A stretch of 64,000 nt of DNA. Origin: Pseudomonadota bacterium. GTDB taxonomy: Bacteria > Desulfobacterota > Desulfobulbia > Desulfobulbales > Desulfocapsaceae. A program made the translations under genes and the position numbers. Numbering within the stretch: the stretch's first letter is position 1; each line of letters opens with the position of its first letter. Of this stretch, positions 8,018 to 16,837 are shown piece after piece. Below the pieces are notes generated by a model. The model was given only the letters and a program-made list of their open reading frames with translations, was not told where the DNA came from and did not search any database. Location of the stretch: NCBI GenBank assembly GCA_023412495.1, contig JAEYNP010000101.1, positions 1-64,000 on the forward strand. Reading direction: 5' to 3'.

Positions 8018-8566
8018 AAGCAGTCTTCCAAGTAAGAGGAGCAACACTTGAGCAAGAACCTAGCATCTTACGAACAATTTTACTATAGGTATATTTACCC
8101 ATTTTTCTGGATTTTTCTTGTAAGTATTTGTAATTAAAACTTTAAATAAGTCTGCAAATTAATAAAGCAGTGCATGTGCTCATGCTTCAGAACATTCTAT
8201 TGTAAAAAAAAGCTATTTCATCTATTTTCCATGACCACCTTACTGATTCAACTCTCGGAAGAAGGGATCGGGTAATTTTGGTAAGTACATTTTCGCGGTA
8301 GGATGAAAACAATATCTTGTTAGGTGAAGGCAATCTCGCTCAGCCGTGCTTGCCGTCTCCCCCGGACCCATCATAACCGCATTTGCCGGGCCAACTTTCG
8401 ACAACTTTCATCCTACTCTATATTTGTAAACATCGAACCTTCATGTATCATTATATCATTAGATTGGGCTCGTAACCAGAAGACGGTTACTGCATTCAGC
8501 GAATCTCAGACTTGAACTGTCACACTACTAATCTATTTTGATAAGAAGCAGGAGATAAGGCAGCCT
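8018..8566. other. Divergent intergenic region upstream of the EPS operon
   Basis: AT-rich leader of about 550 bp between the leftward activator gene and the rightward EPS operon. It must hold promoters for both. Scanning for GG-N10-GC on both strands found no sigma-54 site, and no other promoter stands out. No open frame is convincing. Confidence 0.5.
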
Positions 8567-10120
8567 ATGGAAGAAGTACAGCAAGTACCGAATATAGTAA
8601 AATGGGTCGACATCCTTTTCCGCCGTAAAGCACTCCTGGCTGCTTGTGTCCTCACTGCCCTCTCTGTGGGGCTTGGTGTATACCTCGTGCAACCCAAGGT
8701 TTTTCAAAGCCAAAGTTTGCTCAGTTATAAGCAGCAGATAGTGAATGCCGGCAGGATGCTGCCGGATGACAACTCAAAGCTGAAGGATATTGTGAGCACT
8801 TTGACCCAGATTGTGACAAGCCGGTCCAGTCTGGAAAAAATAATCGGCAACGAGAAGCTCTTCGAAAAAGAGAGAGAAGAGCTTCCCATGGAAGATGTTG
8901 TGGAAAAGATGCGGAGCAACATCAACATAATCCCATCGAAAAACGGCGACACATTCAGCGTTGTGTACACGGGGAGCGATCCGAACAAAGTGGCTCGGGT
9001 GGCTAATGCCCTGGCAGGTCGTTTCATAGAAGAAAATATGAAATTCCGCGAGGAAAGGGCATCCGTGACTTCAGCCTATACCGAAGAGGAACTCGGAATT
9101 GCGAAGAAGATGCTTGATGCCAAGGAAGAAGTCATGCGCGATTTCAAGCTGAAGTTTTATAACGAGATGCCTGACCAGCGCGAAACCAACATGTCAAGGT
9201 TGATATCCTTGCAGAACCAAAACCAAAGCAGACAGGAGTCCATTCAAAATCTGGAGCGGACTCGCGCGCTCCTGCGCGATCAAATTGCCATGCGGAAGGA
9301 ATTGCTCGAGGCCAAAAAAGTCAATCCGGTTTCCAACGAACCCGCTCAAGTTTTGAGCAAGGGAGAGACATTGGCGCGATTGAACGCCGAGCTTCAAGCC
9401 CTGGAGCTGAAGTATAAGGAGCAGCACCCGAAGGTCCTCAGTCTAAAGAATAAAATTGCAAAACTTGAGGAATCGGCGGGGGAAGAACCTTCTCCGGCGC
9501 ACCCCGAGAACGTTGCCGAGAGTGTCGATAAGACCTTGTACGTTCTCGAGCTTCAAATCAAAGACATCGACTACAGCATAGGAAAACTTACCAAGGAAAG
9601 GGCGGAAGCCGAGGGACAAATAGCGCAATATGAAAAATGGGTGGCCGCGGCTCCGGTGAGAGAGGCGGAGTGGTCGGCGCTCACGAGGGAATACGGTGAA
9701 CTGAAGAGACATTATGACTTTCTTGTCGCTCAGAATCTTCAGGCAGATTCGGCTTTGAACCTGGAAAAAAAGCAGCGGGGCAGTCAATTCACCATTGAGG
9801 ACGCCGCCCAGCGACCGATGAAACCTGTGAAGCCCGATTTTCTCAAAATAATGGGCGTTGCCTTAGTGATAGGAGCCGGTGCCGGGGTCGGCTGCTCCCT
9901 TTTGCTTGCAAAGCTTGATACCTCATTCAGGTTTCCGGAGGAACTTGAAGCCGCGTTTCCGCTGGAAGTTCTTTGTTCGGTCCCGCATTTGCCGTTGAAA
10001 AAAGAGGTGACGAGGCAACGCATAATTGCAGCCTTGGGTGGTTTCGTGTTTTGCTCCTGGGCTACGGCATTAGTCGGTGCCCTGGCGTTTTTTTGGAAGC
10101 AGGGGCGGATTATCATCTAG
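8567..10120 (+). CDS. Polysaccharide chain-length determinant, Wzz/GNVR type (XrtA-associated)
   Basis: This 517-residue inner-membrane protein belongs to the Wzz/PCP family found with exosortase-linked EPS operons. The N-terminal transmembrane helix lies around residues 22-45. A long periplasmic region with heptad-like, coiled-coil segments (about 170-390) follows, and a second helix covers about 425-450. The EYGELKRHYDFLVAQNLQA and AAQRPMKPVKPD segments near the second helix are typical of the GNVR portion. A third hydrophobic stretch closes the protein near 490-510. It would set polymer length together with the tyrosine kinase at 11464. The start has ATAAGG shortly before the ATG. It is the first gene of the EPS operon. 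Confidence 0.88.
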   Translation: MEEVQQVPNIVKWVDILFRRKALLAACVLTALSVGLGVYLVQPKVFQSQSLLSYKQQIVNAGRMLPDDNSKLKDIVSTLTQIVTSRSSLEKIIGNEKLFEKEREELPMEDVVEKMRSNINIIPSKNGDTFSVVYTGSDPNKVARVANALAGRFIEENMKFREERASVTSAYTEEELGIAKKMLDAKEEVMRDFKLKFYNEMPDQRETNMSRLISLQNQNQSRQESIQNLERTRALLRDQIAMRKELLEAKKVNPVSNEPAQVLSKGETLARLNAELQALELKYKEQHPKVLSLKNKIAKLEESAGEEPSPAHPENVAESVDKTLYVLELQIKDIDYSIGKLTKERAEAEGQIAQYEKWVAAAPVREAEWSALTREYGELKRHYDFLVAQNLQADSALNLEKKQRGSQFTIEDAAQRPMKPVKPDFLKIMGVALVIGAGAGVGCSLLLAKLDTSFRFPEELEAAFPLEVLCSVPHLPLKKEVTRQRIIAALGGFVFCSWATALVGALAFFWKQGRIII

Positions 10121-10172
10121 GCGGTTGGCGGTAGGGTCACTCAATGCAAACACGGATAACTTAGCTGAGGCG

Positions 10173-11147
10173 ATGTACAGAAAATATTACGGTCTGGATA
10201 AGAAGCCGTTTGAGTTGGCTCCGTTGGGGGGCTTGGTTTACCTGAGCGAAGCGCATAAGGAAGGTGTCGCGATATTGCGTTACGGTGTCATTGCCGATAA
10301 GGGATTCCTGCTGTTGACCGGCGGGGTCGGCTCCGGCAAGACGACTCTGCTCAATACATTGCTCAACATGTTGCAGGCCGATATAGAGGCCTGCCTGCTC
10401 AAAGTCTGTCTGCTTAATAATCCCAAACTGAGCAAATATGAATTTTTCTATTTCCTGGGCGCGAAATTCGGGATCAGGTGCAATGGCAATAAGGGTCTAT
10501 TTATCCTGAAGTTTACCGAACTCCTGGAAAAGTACGAGAAAGAGGGGAGGAAGCTGCTTCTGATCATTGACGAGGCCCAAGCCTTCCCGATCGACCTGCT
10601 GGAAGAAATCCGTCTGCTTTCCAACCATGCTGAAGGAAGGAACGTCTTCAGCATCTTCCTGGTTGGTCAGCCCGAGCTTCAGGAGAAATTGGCCTCACCG
10701 CAGCTTTTGCCCCTCAGGCAAAGAATCGGGATCAGGTATCACCTGGAGCCATTAACACGGGAGGAAACTTCACAGTACATTGTTTATCGTCTGCAAGTGG
10801 CCGGCGCCGTAAAAACATCGATATTCGACGAAAAGGCGGTGGACTGCATTCATGAGGCAAGTCAGGGCACGCCCCGGCTGATCAATGTTATCTGCGATCA
10901 TGCCTTGGTACTTGGATTCACACGCGAAATCTCTCAAATAAGAGCGGAGAATATCATTGAATGCATAGACGCCATTAGCTTGAAGGGTGAAAAAAGACTG
11001 CAAGTATCTCCACCAAGCGAATCGACTGAAGAAAAGGTCATCGACCATGGAGATAAGGGAAAATATAGAGTTGCGGCACTCGTTTTTCTTTTAACATTGG
11101 TTCTAGCCGGTGCCGGCTTCCTCTATTTCCGTCCTTTTCTGCAATGA
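10173..11147 (+). CDS. ExeA/GspA-like AAA ATPase associated with EPS-exosortase loci
   Basis: The product is 324 residues. The start is set at MYRKYYGLDKKPF because family members begin this way; an upstream in-frame start at 10077 would overlap the preceding gene. Walker A is GGVGSGKTT near residue 48 and Walker B is LLLIIDEAQAF. A sensor region reads LVGQPEL. A C-terminal transmembrane helix lies around 300-318. Such ATPases occur regularly between the chain-length protein and tyrosine kinase in XrtA-type EPS clusters, although their action is not well known. The ribosome site GAGG is only two bases from the ATG, so translation may depend on the upstream gene, which ends 52 bp before. Confidence 0.85.
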   Translation: MYRKYYGLDKKPFELAPLGGLVYLSEAHKEGVAILRYGVIADKGFLLLTGGVGSGKTTLLNTLLNMLQADIEACLLKVCLLNNPKLSKYEFFYFLGAKFGIRCNGNKGLFILKFTELLEKYEKEGRKLLLIIDEAQAFPIDLLEEIRLLSNHAEGRNVFSIFLVGQPELQEKLASPQLLPLRQRIGIRYHLEPLTREETSQYIVYRLQVAGAVKTSIFDEKAVDCIHEASQGTPRLINVICDHALVLGFTREISQIRAENIIECIDAISLKGEKRLQVSPPSESTEEKVIDHGDKGKYRVAALVFLLTLVLAGAGFLYFRPFLQ

Positions 11148-11241
11148 CTGGAAGGCATGTATTAAACCGATCGGGATCCTCCGGTCAAAATCGGGATCGT
11201 TATCGGTATCGAACTTTCCCGATTTCGAACTGGTAGAAGTG

Positions 11242-11385
11242 TAGGGTGCGTTTCACGCACCAAGTGCATGGAATGCACCCTACAATAACTCCGAACCGGC
11301 TAAAGTTACGTTGATCGTTCCCACGCTCCAGCGTGGGAACGCAGTCTGGGACGCTCCCGCGTCCCGAGGGTGCGCTCCGCGCACC
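11242..11385. repeat. Cluster of short hairpin repeats
   Basis: Three tight hairpins and one longer one fill this interval. GGTGCGT-TTC-ACGCACC lies at 11245-11261. CGTTCCCACGCTCCAGCGTG extends to 11342 as a 27-base element (11316-11342). GGGACGC-TCCC-GCGTCCC lies at 11348-11365, and GGTGCGC-TCC-GCGCACC at 11369-11385. The TAGGGTGC at 11242 also pairs with GCACCCTA near 11275. Elements of this form are scattered through many proteobacterial genomes. They separate the ATPase and kinase genes and may process or weaken the transcript. No gene lies in 11148-11463. Confidence 0.85.
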
Positions 11386-11463
11386 ATGGCTAACGGGTTG
11401 GTACGCAAAGAGCACCTTACAAGAAAGCATCTCTCTCGAATGCACATTAATTGACAGGGCGGA

Positions 11464-12333
11464 ATGAAGATTTCAGAAGCACTCGAAAAAGCAGGCTATG
11501 GCGATATCGAAAGGAAAACGGGTGATGCCGAAAAAGCGCAGGACGAGCACCAGGCACCACCCGCACCACCAAAGATAGCAATCAAGGAAAAAAAATCAGG
11601 CGATATTCCTGTCGCGAAAAGCATAGGCGGCAAGTGGGACCCGCGTCTTTTCAAGGCGGTCAACGATGACATCTATATTCCGGAAGTCTTTAAAACACTC
11701 AGATCCCGAATCCTGCACCCGCTGGACGAAAGAACCAGGCCGAAGACCATATTGGTGACATCAGCCGTTCCGCGGGAGGGAAAGAGTTTTGTTTCCGCCA
11801 ACCTTGGAATCTCCCTCGCCCACGGGATGGATCAGCATTCGCTGCTGGTCGACTGTGATATGCGAAAACCTGTTCTGGCGAAGATGTTCGGCTTGGACAA
11901 CAGCGTGGGACTGGTTGATTATCTTCGAGATAATGTGATCCTGTCAAAGCTCATTCAGAAAACCACGGTGAGCACCTTGTCGGTGCTGGCCAGTGGCATC
12001 TCCCCCGCAAACCCGGCAGAACTCCTCAGCTCGAGCAAGATGTCCGCCCTGGTTGAAGAATTATCGGGCCGGTATGAGGATCGTATCATTATCTTCGACA
12101 GTCCGCCGCTACTGCTTGCGGCGGAGTCGACCGTTCTCGCCGGTCAAGTGGACGCCGTTGTCCTTGTTGTTCGCCAGAGCACAGCGGGGAAACCACAGAT
12201 TCAAAAGGTGATCGACATCATTGGTGCTGAAAAGATCCTGGGCGTTGTCTTTAATGACCAAGATGTCAATCCCATACAGAAAACCATCGTAAAGGGATAC
12301 AGCTCATACCATGGCGGCTACTATCATCAGTAG
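11464..12333 (+). CDS. BY-type tyrosine autokinase (CpsD/CapB family)
   Basis: This is a 289-residue cytoplasmic ATPase of the bacterial tyrosine kinase type. Walker A is the family form SAVPREGKSF near residue 100, Walker A' is LLVDCDMRKP, and Walker B is IIIFDSPP. The tail GYSSYHGGYYHQ is a tyrosine cluster for autophosphorylation. The EVFKTLRSRI segment before the ATP site mediates ring formation in relatives. It lacks transmembrane helices, so it should work with the separate Wzz-like protein at 8567 to control polymer length and export. Hairpin repeats separate it from the ATPase gene, and a toxin-antitoxin pair follows. Confidence 0.9.
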   Translation: MKISEALEKAGYGDIERKTGDAEKAQDEHQAPPAPPKIAIKEKKSGDIPVAKSIGGKWDPRLFKAVNDDIYIPEVFKTLRSRILHPLDERTRPKTILVTSAVPREGKSFVSANLGISLAHGMDQHSLLVDCDMRKPVLAKMFGLDNSVGLVDYLRDNVILSKLIQKTTVSTLSVLASGISPANPAELLSSSKMSALVEELSGRYEDRIIIFDSPPLLLAAESTVLAGQVDAVVLVVRQSTAGKPQIQKVIDIIGAEKILGVVFNDQDVNPIQKTIVKGYSSYHGGYYHQ

Positions 12334-12408
12334 CGTAGGTGCTCTTTTCGACAGGGCGTCTCAGTTTCTGTTTTTGGTTGCATTAATCAAAAAGCCAAAA
12401 TAACCTAT

Positions 12409-12436
12409 TTGCAAAATTAACCAATATGGTTATAGT
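12409..12436 (+). promoter_or_regulatory. mqsRA promoter with operator in the spacer
   Basis: TTGCAA (12409-12414) and TATAGT (12431-12436) are separated by 16 bp. The spacer contains the palindrome AACCAATATGGTT (12419-12431), close to the AACCT-N-AGGTT sites bound by MqsA, so the antitoxin would block polymerase. The predicted start point falls at or beside the mqsR ATG (12442), and no ribosome site is visible, suggesting a leaderless toxin message. Confidence 0.75.
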
Positions 12437-12441
12437 GACAC

Positions 12442-12741
12442 ATGGAGAAACGCACCCCGCATTGTAGCTTGTCAACCGTGAAAGCATTGGTCGAAGCTGG
12501 AAATGTTCGAGCCACGGCCAGTGCCTATAATGGTGCTCGAGATCTTGGTATCAATGACTTGGCAGGGATGTGTGCCGTTGTAATGACGCTCACTCCCGCC
12601 AATTTTTATAAGAGCATGACAACTCATGCGGATCACCGAATTTGGCAAGATGTGTATCATGCCGAGATAGCTGACAATGAGGTGTATTTGAAGGTGACGG
12701 TCATTGATGACGTTTTGATTGTTTCTTTTAAGGAGCTGTGA
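12442..12741 (+). CDS. mqsR: MqsR toxin, mRNA interferase
   Basis: This 99-residue protein is a clear MqsR. It begins MEKRTPHCSLSTVKALV and contains FYKSMTTHADHRIWQDVYHA and VIDDVLIVSFKEL, very near the E. coli protein, which is of nearly the same length. MqsR is a RelE-fold ribonuclease that cuts mRNA at GC-rich sites when the antitoxin is lost. As in E. coli, the toxin gene comes first. It overlaps or abuts the antitoxin reading frame at the stop. The pair sits between the EPS tyrosine kinase and a PrsT-like gene, where it is not part of the usual EPS gene set, so it is probably an insertion. Confidence 0.96.
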   Translation: MEKRTPHCSLSTVKALVEAGNVRATASAYNGARDLGINDLAGMCAVVMTLTPANFYKSMTTHADHRIWQDVYHAEIADNEVYLKVTVIDDVLIVSFKEL

Positions 12742-12743
12742 CT

Positions 12744-13145
12744 ATGAAATGCCCATGCTGTGGAGCTGCTGAATTGATCCACGATACTCGAGACGTATTG
12801 TATACTTACAAGGGCGAAACCACCTCAATTCCCGAAGTGACCGGTGATTACTGCCCGGCTTGCGGCGAAAGCATCCTGGATCGGGAGCAAGGTGATCGCT
12901 ATAGCGAATTGATCGGGTTGTTTCGGCAGGAGATCAATGCTGCCTATGTAGACCCTAAATATATCGCGAAGGTTCGCAAGAAGCTTGATTTGGATCAGCG
13001 GGAAGCGGCCGAAATCTTTGGCGGCGGGGCAAATGCCTTCTCTCGGTACGAAAAAGGAAAGACCAAGCCGCCTTTGGCCCTGGTGAAGCTGCTCAAGGTG
13101 CTTGACCGGCACCCTGATTTACTTGAGGAGGTCAGAGCGGCGTAA
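12744..13145 (+). CDS. mqsA: MqsA antitoxin / transcriptional repressor
   Basis: The 133-residue antitoxin begins MKCPCC at the ATG 12744. An AAGGAG ribosome site lies 8 bases before; an in-frame GTG at 12738 overlaps the toxin stop but is less well placed. The N-terminal zinc-binding domain has paired CPCC and CPAC motifs. The C-terminal HTH contains VRKKLDLDQREAAEIFGGG and FSRYEKGKTKPP, nearly matching E. coli MqsA. It should neutralise MqsR and repress the promoter through the palindrome at 12419-12431. Confidence 0.96.
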   Translation: MKCPCCGAAELIHDTRDVLYTYKGETTSIPEVTGDYCPACGESILDREQGDRYSELIGLFRQEINAAYVDPKYIAKVRKKLDLDQREAAEIFGGGANAFSRYEKGKTKPPLALVKLLKVLDRHPDLLEEVRAA

Positions 13146-13150
13146 TTACG

Positions 13151-13167
13151 GGGGCACTTTTTGCCCC
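13151..13167. terminator. Weak hairpin between converging mqsA and TPR genes
   Basis: GGGGCA-CTTTT-TGCCCC forms a six-pair stem in the 40-bp gap between two converging genes. There is no following T-run on either strand, so it is only a candidate. Confidence 0.4.
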
Positions 13168-13185
13168 TGCACGCTTTGCCGGTGG

Positions 13186-15474
13186 CTACATATTCTTCTT
13201 TAACTCAGCCAACAACTCTTCCGCTTTTTTACGGTCGGCGAATTCCACCTTGCTTGCCAGCAGTTTATCGAGAGTTTGAAAAGCATCCTGCTTTTGATCG
13301 TTTCCACTCTGCGCCAAGGCTAGATGATATGTAAAAGTGGGATTCGACTCTTTGATTTGCAAAGCAAATTCGAACTGGGAGATTGCCAGGGCGAATGAAC
13401 CTCTTTTGTAGTGTACCCAGCCGAGGGTGTCGGCAACACTGGGATCATCAGGCAGCGCCTGCTTGGCGGTCATGGCGAACATGAGCGCCTGGCCAAGGTC
13501 GCCGTCCGGCTGAGAGGCCAGCAGCCAGGCCACATTGTTGGCCGCAGGCGCGTAATCCCCTTTGATCTCAAGAATCTCCTTATATTGTTTGATCGCCTCT
13601 TCAGGGCTTCCATCTTCCTGATTCAACGCGGCGATGCACATCTTCCCGGGGATTGATTTCGGGTTCTTTTCGGTTATTGCCGAGCATTTTTCCATAGCCT
13701 CGCTGTTCTTACCCATTCGTTTCAGCAATTTTGCGGCGGCCAGCATCGCCTGGGCATTGTCCGGATCGAGTTCCAGAGCCTTATCGTACGCTGCGAGTGA
13801 TTCCGTATTTTTTGCCTGTTCTTCCAAAAGATTACCAAGAAAATAATAAAGACGGTGATCCGTCGGTGCCTGAGTGATCTGTTGCCGAACAAAATCTTCA
13901 GCGGCTCGCGGATCATTTTTGTGCCTCAACCCGGCAAGCAAGGCAATGGTTTGAATGTGACCCGGATCGATTTGAAGCAGTTCGACAAGATATTTTTCTG
14001 CCTTTGTATTGTCGCCGGCCCCCAGAGAAGCCATGGCCAAATTACCTAGTATTTCAACATCCCTGGGGAAATACTTATTCATATCGGTAAGAATTGTGAT
14101 CGCATGATTGAATTCTTTTGTACCGATAAAAGCTCGACTCAAAATGAGCGCCGACCGTAGATTTTTCGGGTTTATCTTCAGTGCGGTAGCCGCTTCCTTT
14201 TTTGCATCTTCATAAGAACCCTTTGTCAAGAAGAGCTGAGCCAAGAGCATGTGGTAGCGGTAATCGAGTTTGTTTTTTTGTATCGCAGTGGCAACTGCCT
14301 GCTGGGCAAAATCAATCTCGCCAAGACTGGAGTGTGCTATACCCAGATAGTAAAAAGGCTCGGGCCAGTCGGGGAAATTCTTGTTGAGTGCCTGTAAAAT
14401 CGAAAGGCTTTCACGGGGCTTGCCCTCCTTGAGGAGGAAACGGGCATGGAGAAGCTGGGTGCCGCCATGTTTCGGGCTTTCTGCAGTCAATTTATCGAAG
14501 AGCAATTTTGCTTCCTCGAACTTCCCCTGGTCGAAATAAAAACTTGCAAGTGCGGCAGTGATCTCAGGATTCTTCTCCAAATCCGCTTCTGCCTTTACCA
14601 ATGTTTCTTCCGCTTTGTCCAGTTTGCCTATCTGCTTATAATAATCCGCTAACTTTAAGCGAAACAGCGGGTTTTTCGGATCTATATCAACTACTTTCTG
14701 TAATTCTTCTCCGGCCTTGGCGGTATCCCCCTTGCTATGGAAAAAGCTTGCTTGCAGCAGATGAGCTTCCGCATTTTCCGGAAATTTTTCAGCTATTTCG
14801 TCTAAGAGATCATTGAACTTGTCCTCTTCTTTTTGAGTTCCATAGAGAAACAGGAGCCCCTTGTAGTGAATAAAATTGGCACTGTCCACGGCTATGGCTT
14901 TCTGGAAAGCGGCCTCTGCCTCCTGCCATTGATTCTGGGCGGCGTGGACACGACCCTTGAGGTTTTGCAATTCCCCCGAATTTTCCAATGCAGGACCGGC
15001 TTTTTCAAGTGTTGCCAGAGCCTTGTCAAAATTTTTGTCAGAGAGTTCGATAGTTGCGAGAAGGGCAAGTGCTTCTGTGTGCGCTGGATCTTTCCCGAGA
15101 ACATAGGACAGCTTGCTGCGGCTTTCTTCCTTCTTCCCTGCCATGAGATACAGTGAGGCAACTTTGGCATGTGCGTCGAGGTTGTCGGGAAGGAGGTCCG
15201 CTGCCCTTACCAGCTCTTCCATGGCTTTCTGGAAATCCCCTTCCTTGAGGTACAACAAGCCCAACTGGTAACGCGCCTCACCGTATTTGGCGTCGAGTTG
15301 GATGGCGCTGCGCAGCTCGAGGATGGCGACATCCCATCTGTCTTGCTCGATATATTCCAGAGCGTTCTTGAAGTACTTCTGTTTGTCTTTTTCCTGAGTG
15401 GAGCAGGCAGAGAGGAAAAACGTGAAGGAAACCAAAATGATGACGACAATGAGTGCTTTCTTGCCAGTATTCAT
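13186..15474 (-). CDS. prsT: PrsT-like TPR-repeat lipoprotein (copy 1)
   Basis: This protein has 762 residues and is built of about 20 TPR-like repeats. The signal peptide ends in a lipobox (FFLSAC, cysteine near residue 24), so it is a lipoprotein of the cell envelope. The first repeats contain AILELRSAIQLDAKYGEARY, and the C-terminus has the family-typical NNVAWLLASQPDGD and DTLGWVHYKRGS. This matches the TPR protein PrsT found in exosortase/PEP-CTERM EPS loci, thought to help polysaccharide or protein export; biochemical function is unknown. It runs against the rest of the EPS operon. It is a full-length collinear paralog of the gene at 18579, and the two transcribe away from the intervening PEP-CTERM genes. 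The start at 15474 lacks a strong ribosome site. Confidence 0.85.
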   Translation of the reverse strand: MNTGKKALIVVIILVSFTFFLSACSTQEKDKQKYFKNALEYIEQDRWDVAILELRSAIQLDAKYGEARYQLGLLYLKEGDFQKAMEELVRAADLLPDNLDAHAKVASLYLMAGKKEESRSKLSYVLGKDPAHTEALALLATIELSDKNFDKALATLEKAGPALENSGELQNLKGRVHAAQNQWQEAEAAFQKAIAVDSANFIHYKGLLFLYGTQKEEDKFNDLLDEIAEKFPENAEAHLLQASFFHSKGDTAKAGEELQKVVDIDPKNPLFRLKLADYYKQIGKLDKAEETLVKAEADLEKNPEITAALASFYFDQGKFEEAKLLFDKLTAESPKHGGTQLLHARFLLKEGKPRESLSILQALNKNFPDWPEPFYYLGIAHSSLGEIDFAQQAVATAIQKNKLDYRYHMLLAQLFLTKGSYEDAKKEAATALKINPKNLRSALILSRAFIGTKEFNHAITILTDMNKYFPRDVEILGNLAMASLGAGDNTKAEKYLVELLQIDPGHIQTIALLAGLRHKNDPRAAEDFVRQQITQAPTDHRLYYFLGNLLEEQAKNTESLAAYDKALELDPDNAQAMLAAAKLLKRMGKNSEAMEKCSAITEKNPKSIPGKMCIAALNQEDGSPEEAIKQYKEILEIKGDYAPAANNVAWLLASQPDGDLGQALMFAMTAKQALPDDPSVADTLGWVHYKRGSFALAISQFEFALQIKESNPTFTYHLALAQSGNDQKQDAFQTLDKLLASKVEFADRKKAEELLAELKKNM

Positions 15475-15593
15475 ACTGTACCCGCTTGAGAGTTGGTTGG
15501 CGCTTTATCGAGACATCGAATGCAATCAGGAGGTCGAACAGCACAAATATTATCCGAGACTGATTGTACTTACAACGTTAAGAAATAGGGTAC

Positions 15594-15623
15594 GAGGAGC
15601 CTGTCGGATCCGATAGGCTCCTC
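15594..15623. repeat. 30-bp near-perfect palindrome
   Basis: GAGGAGCCTGTCGGATCCGA continues into TAGGCTCCTC, giving a 15-bp arm with one mismatched pair. It lies about 120 bp upstream of the TPR gene start. It could be an operator, a hairpin of an upstream leader, or the core of a mobile repeat. Confidence 0.8.
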
Positions 15624-15760
15624 ATACGACCGTTGGCAGCATTTCGGGCCGGTATGCGCCTCATCCGATTTTCTACCAAACTGCTGCGATTGAGGCCGGG
15701 ATCTGTGCAGCACCCCAGGGGTATTGCATAATCGATCTGCGGGCCTCGTAGTCAGTGTCA

Positions 15761-15876
15761 TTAGTACCTTAGAAATTCGTTTCTTGTTTTTTTGAAACGA
15801 ATTTCGTGAAGGTACTTATCCCCTCTGCTGTAGGAGGGGATAACAGCCCTTGGGTTGCGGGCGTCAGCCCGCATTA
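15761..15876 (+). repeat. Dispersed repeat, copy B (internally deleted)
   Basis: The element starts TTAGTACCTT, then a strong hairpin (GAAATTCGTTTC facing GAAACGAATTTC), then GGTACTTAT, a CCCCTCTGCTGTAGGAGGGG hairpin, and ends with the GGGTTGCGGGCGTCAGCCCG motif and CATTA. Compared with copies C and D, about 27 bp containing the CAAGGGGGCACTGAAATGAG segment are missing. No coding potential. Confidence 0.85.
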
Positions 15877-16119
15877 GGTAGGCAGGTACCATTGATCTAG
15901 TTGTTCCGGCATATTTGCTTTTTTGCGTTTTTCAGAAAAAAGTTCCAGATGAGCGGAGTGTTTTTCCAGAAACTCGGAAGGCCATCTGCGAAGCGGGGGG
16001 AGCTTCTTAAGCATCTATTCGCTCAGATGAACAACCTTATTCAAGGCAACTGCATGATCTGAGAGTCAATGCGAAAGATAGACTTGGGTAGGTCCATGGC
16101 TATGAAAAAAACGACTGTA

Positions 16120-16135
16120 TGGACCAAAATTTGCT
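16120..16135 (+). promoter_or_regulatory. Sigma-54 promoter of the PEP-CTERM gene at 16201
   Basis: TGGACCAAAATTTGCT has GG and GC with exactly 10 bases between, and a TTGCT -12 element. The start point would be near 16146, leaving a leader of about 55 bases. Confidence 0.85.
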
Positions 16136-16200
16136 CTGACAGTCGAGACATGAACAACGACTTGATCTGAAGGTAAACTTTAATGACTGAGGTGCTGGGG

Positions 16201-16815
16201 ATGAAAACAAAATTTCTTATTGCAGTCGCGATCGTTTTCCTGGCAATGACAGGGAGGGCTGAAGCGGATCTTCTATTGTCAGACATGCAATTGAATGGCA
16301 AGAATGCGGATGCTGCGGCCTTTGTGCCAGGGAATAATAACCAGGATGCCGGAGTGTTCAATGATCTTGGTGGTCTCTTTGGTGGCAAAGAGTTTACTGA
16401 AATTGTAAAAGATGATCCGCCAGGTGGTGCTGCAGGAACTGGGTCTTTTGCTGGGATTAACTTCACACTGCAAGCATCTGGAAAGACAACCGCTGGAACA
16501 TGGATCTTGACTTGGAGTGGTGCCATACTCCCTGTTAAAATCGACTTAGTGGGTGTCCTTAAGGGAGGAAGTGTAGGCTATGCGGCGTACTTGTTCGATG
16601 ATGAAATTTTAACAGCTGTACCAGGTACAAATCGCTCCGATACTTGGACTATCTCGTTTACAAATAAAGGTGGACAAACTCCGGATCTTTCCCACCTTAC
16701 TCTTTATGGTCGAGATGTAGAAAGACAGCAAACCCCCGTTCCTGAACCCGCCACCATGCTTCTTTTTGGCTCAGGATTAATGGGTATCGGGTTAGCAAGA
16801 AGAAAGAAAAAGTAA
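16201..16815 (+). CDS. PEP-CTERM sorting-domain protein
   Basis: The protein has 204 residues from the ATG at 16201, which follows GAGG at good spacing; an in-frame ATG at 16183 would add six residues before the signal peptide. The signal peptide (MKTKFLIAVAIVFLAMTGRAEA) ends near residue 22. The body is a beta-rich domain without a recognised family, including TWILTWSGAILPVKIDLVGV. The tail has VPEPATMLLFGSGLMGIG and then ARRKKK, the exosortase signal. Sigma-54 promoter upstream and a hairpin downstream define a single-gene unit. Confidence 0.88.
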   Translation: MKTKFLIAVAIVFLAMTGRAEADLLLSDMQLNGKNADAAAFVPGNNNQDAGVFNDLGGLFGGKEFTEIVKDDPPGGAAGTGSFAGINFTLQASGKTTAGTWILTWSGAILPVKIDLVGVLKGGSVGYAAYLFDDEILTAVPGTNRSDTWTISFTNKGGQTPDLSHLTLYGRDVERQQTPVPEPATMLLFGSGLMGIGLARRKKK

Positions 16816-16837
16816 CTTCCTGTTCTTCGGAATCCAA

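Larger units (their letters stand above)
15475..16119. other. Repeat-rich intergenic region
   Basis: Between the leftward TPR gene and the sigma-54 promoter of the next PEP-CTERM gene. It contains a 30-bp palindrome, dispersed repeat copy B and no supported gene. The stretch 15877-16119 is AT-rich and empty by eye. A promoter for the TPR gene was not identified. Confidence 0.5.

Noticed and set aside
11242..11385. Possible CRISPR array
   Set aside because: The hairpins differ from each other and lack regular spacers.
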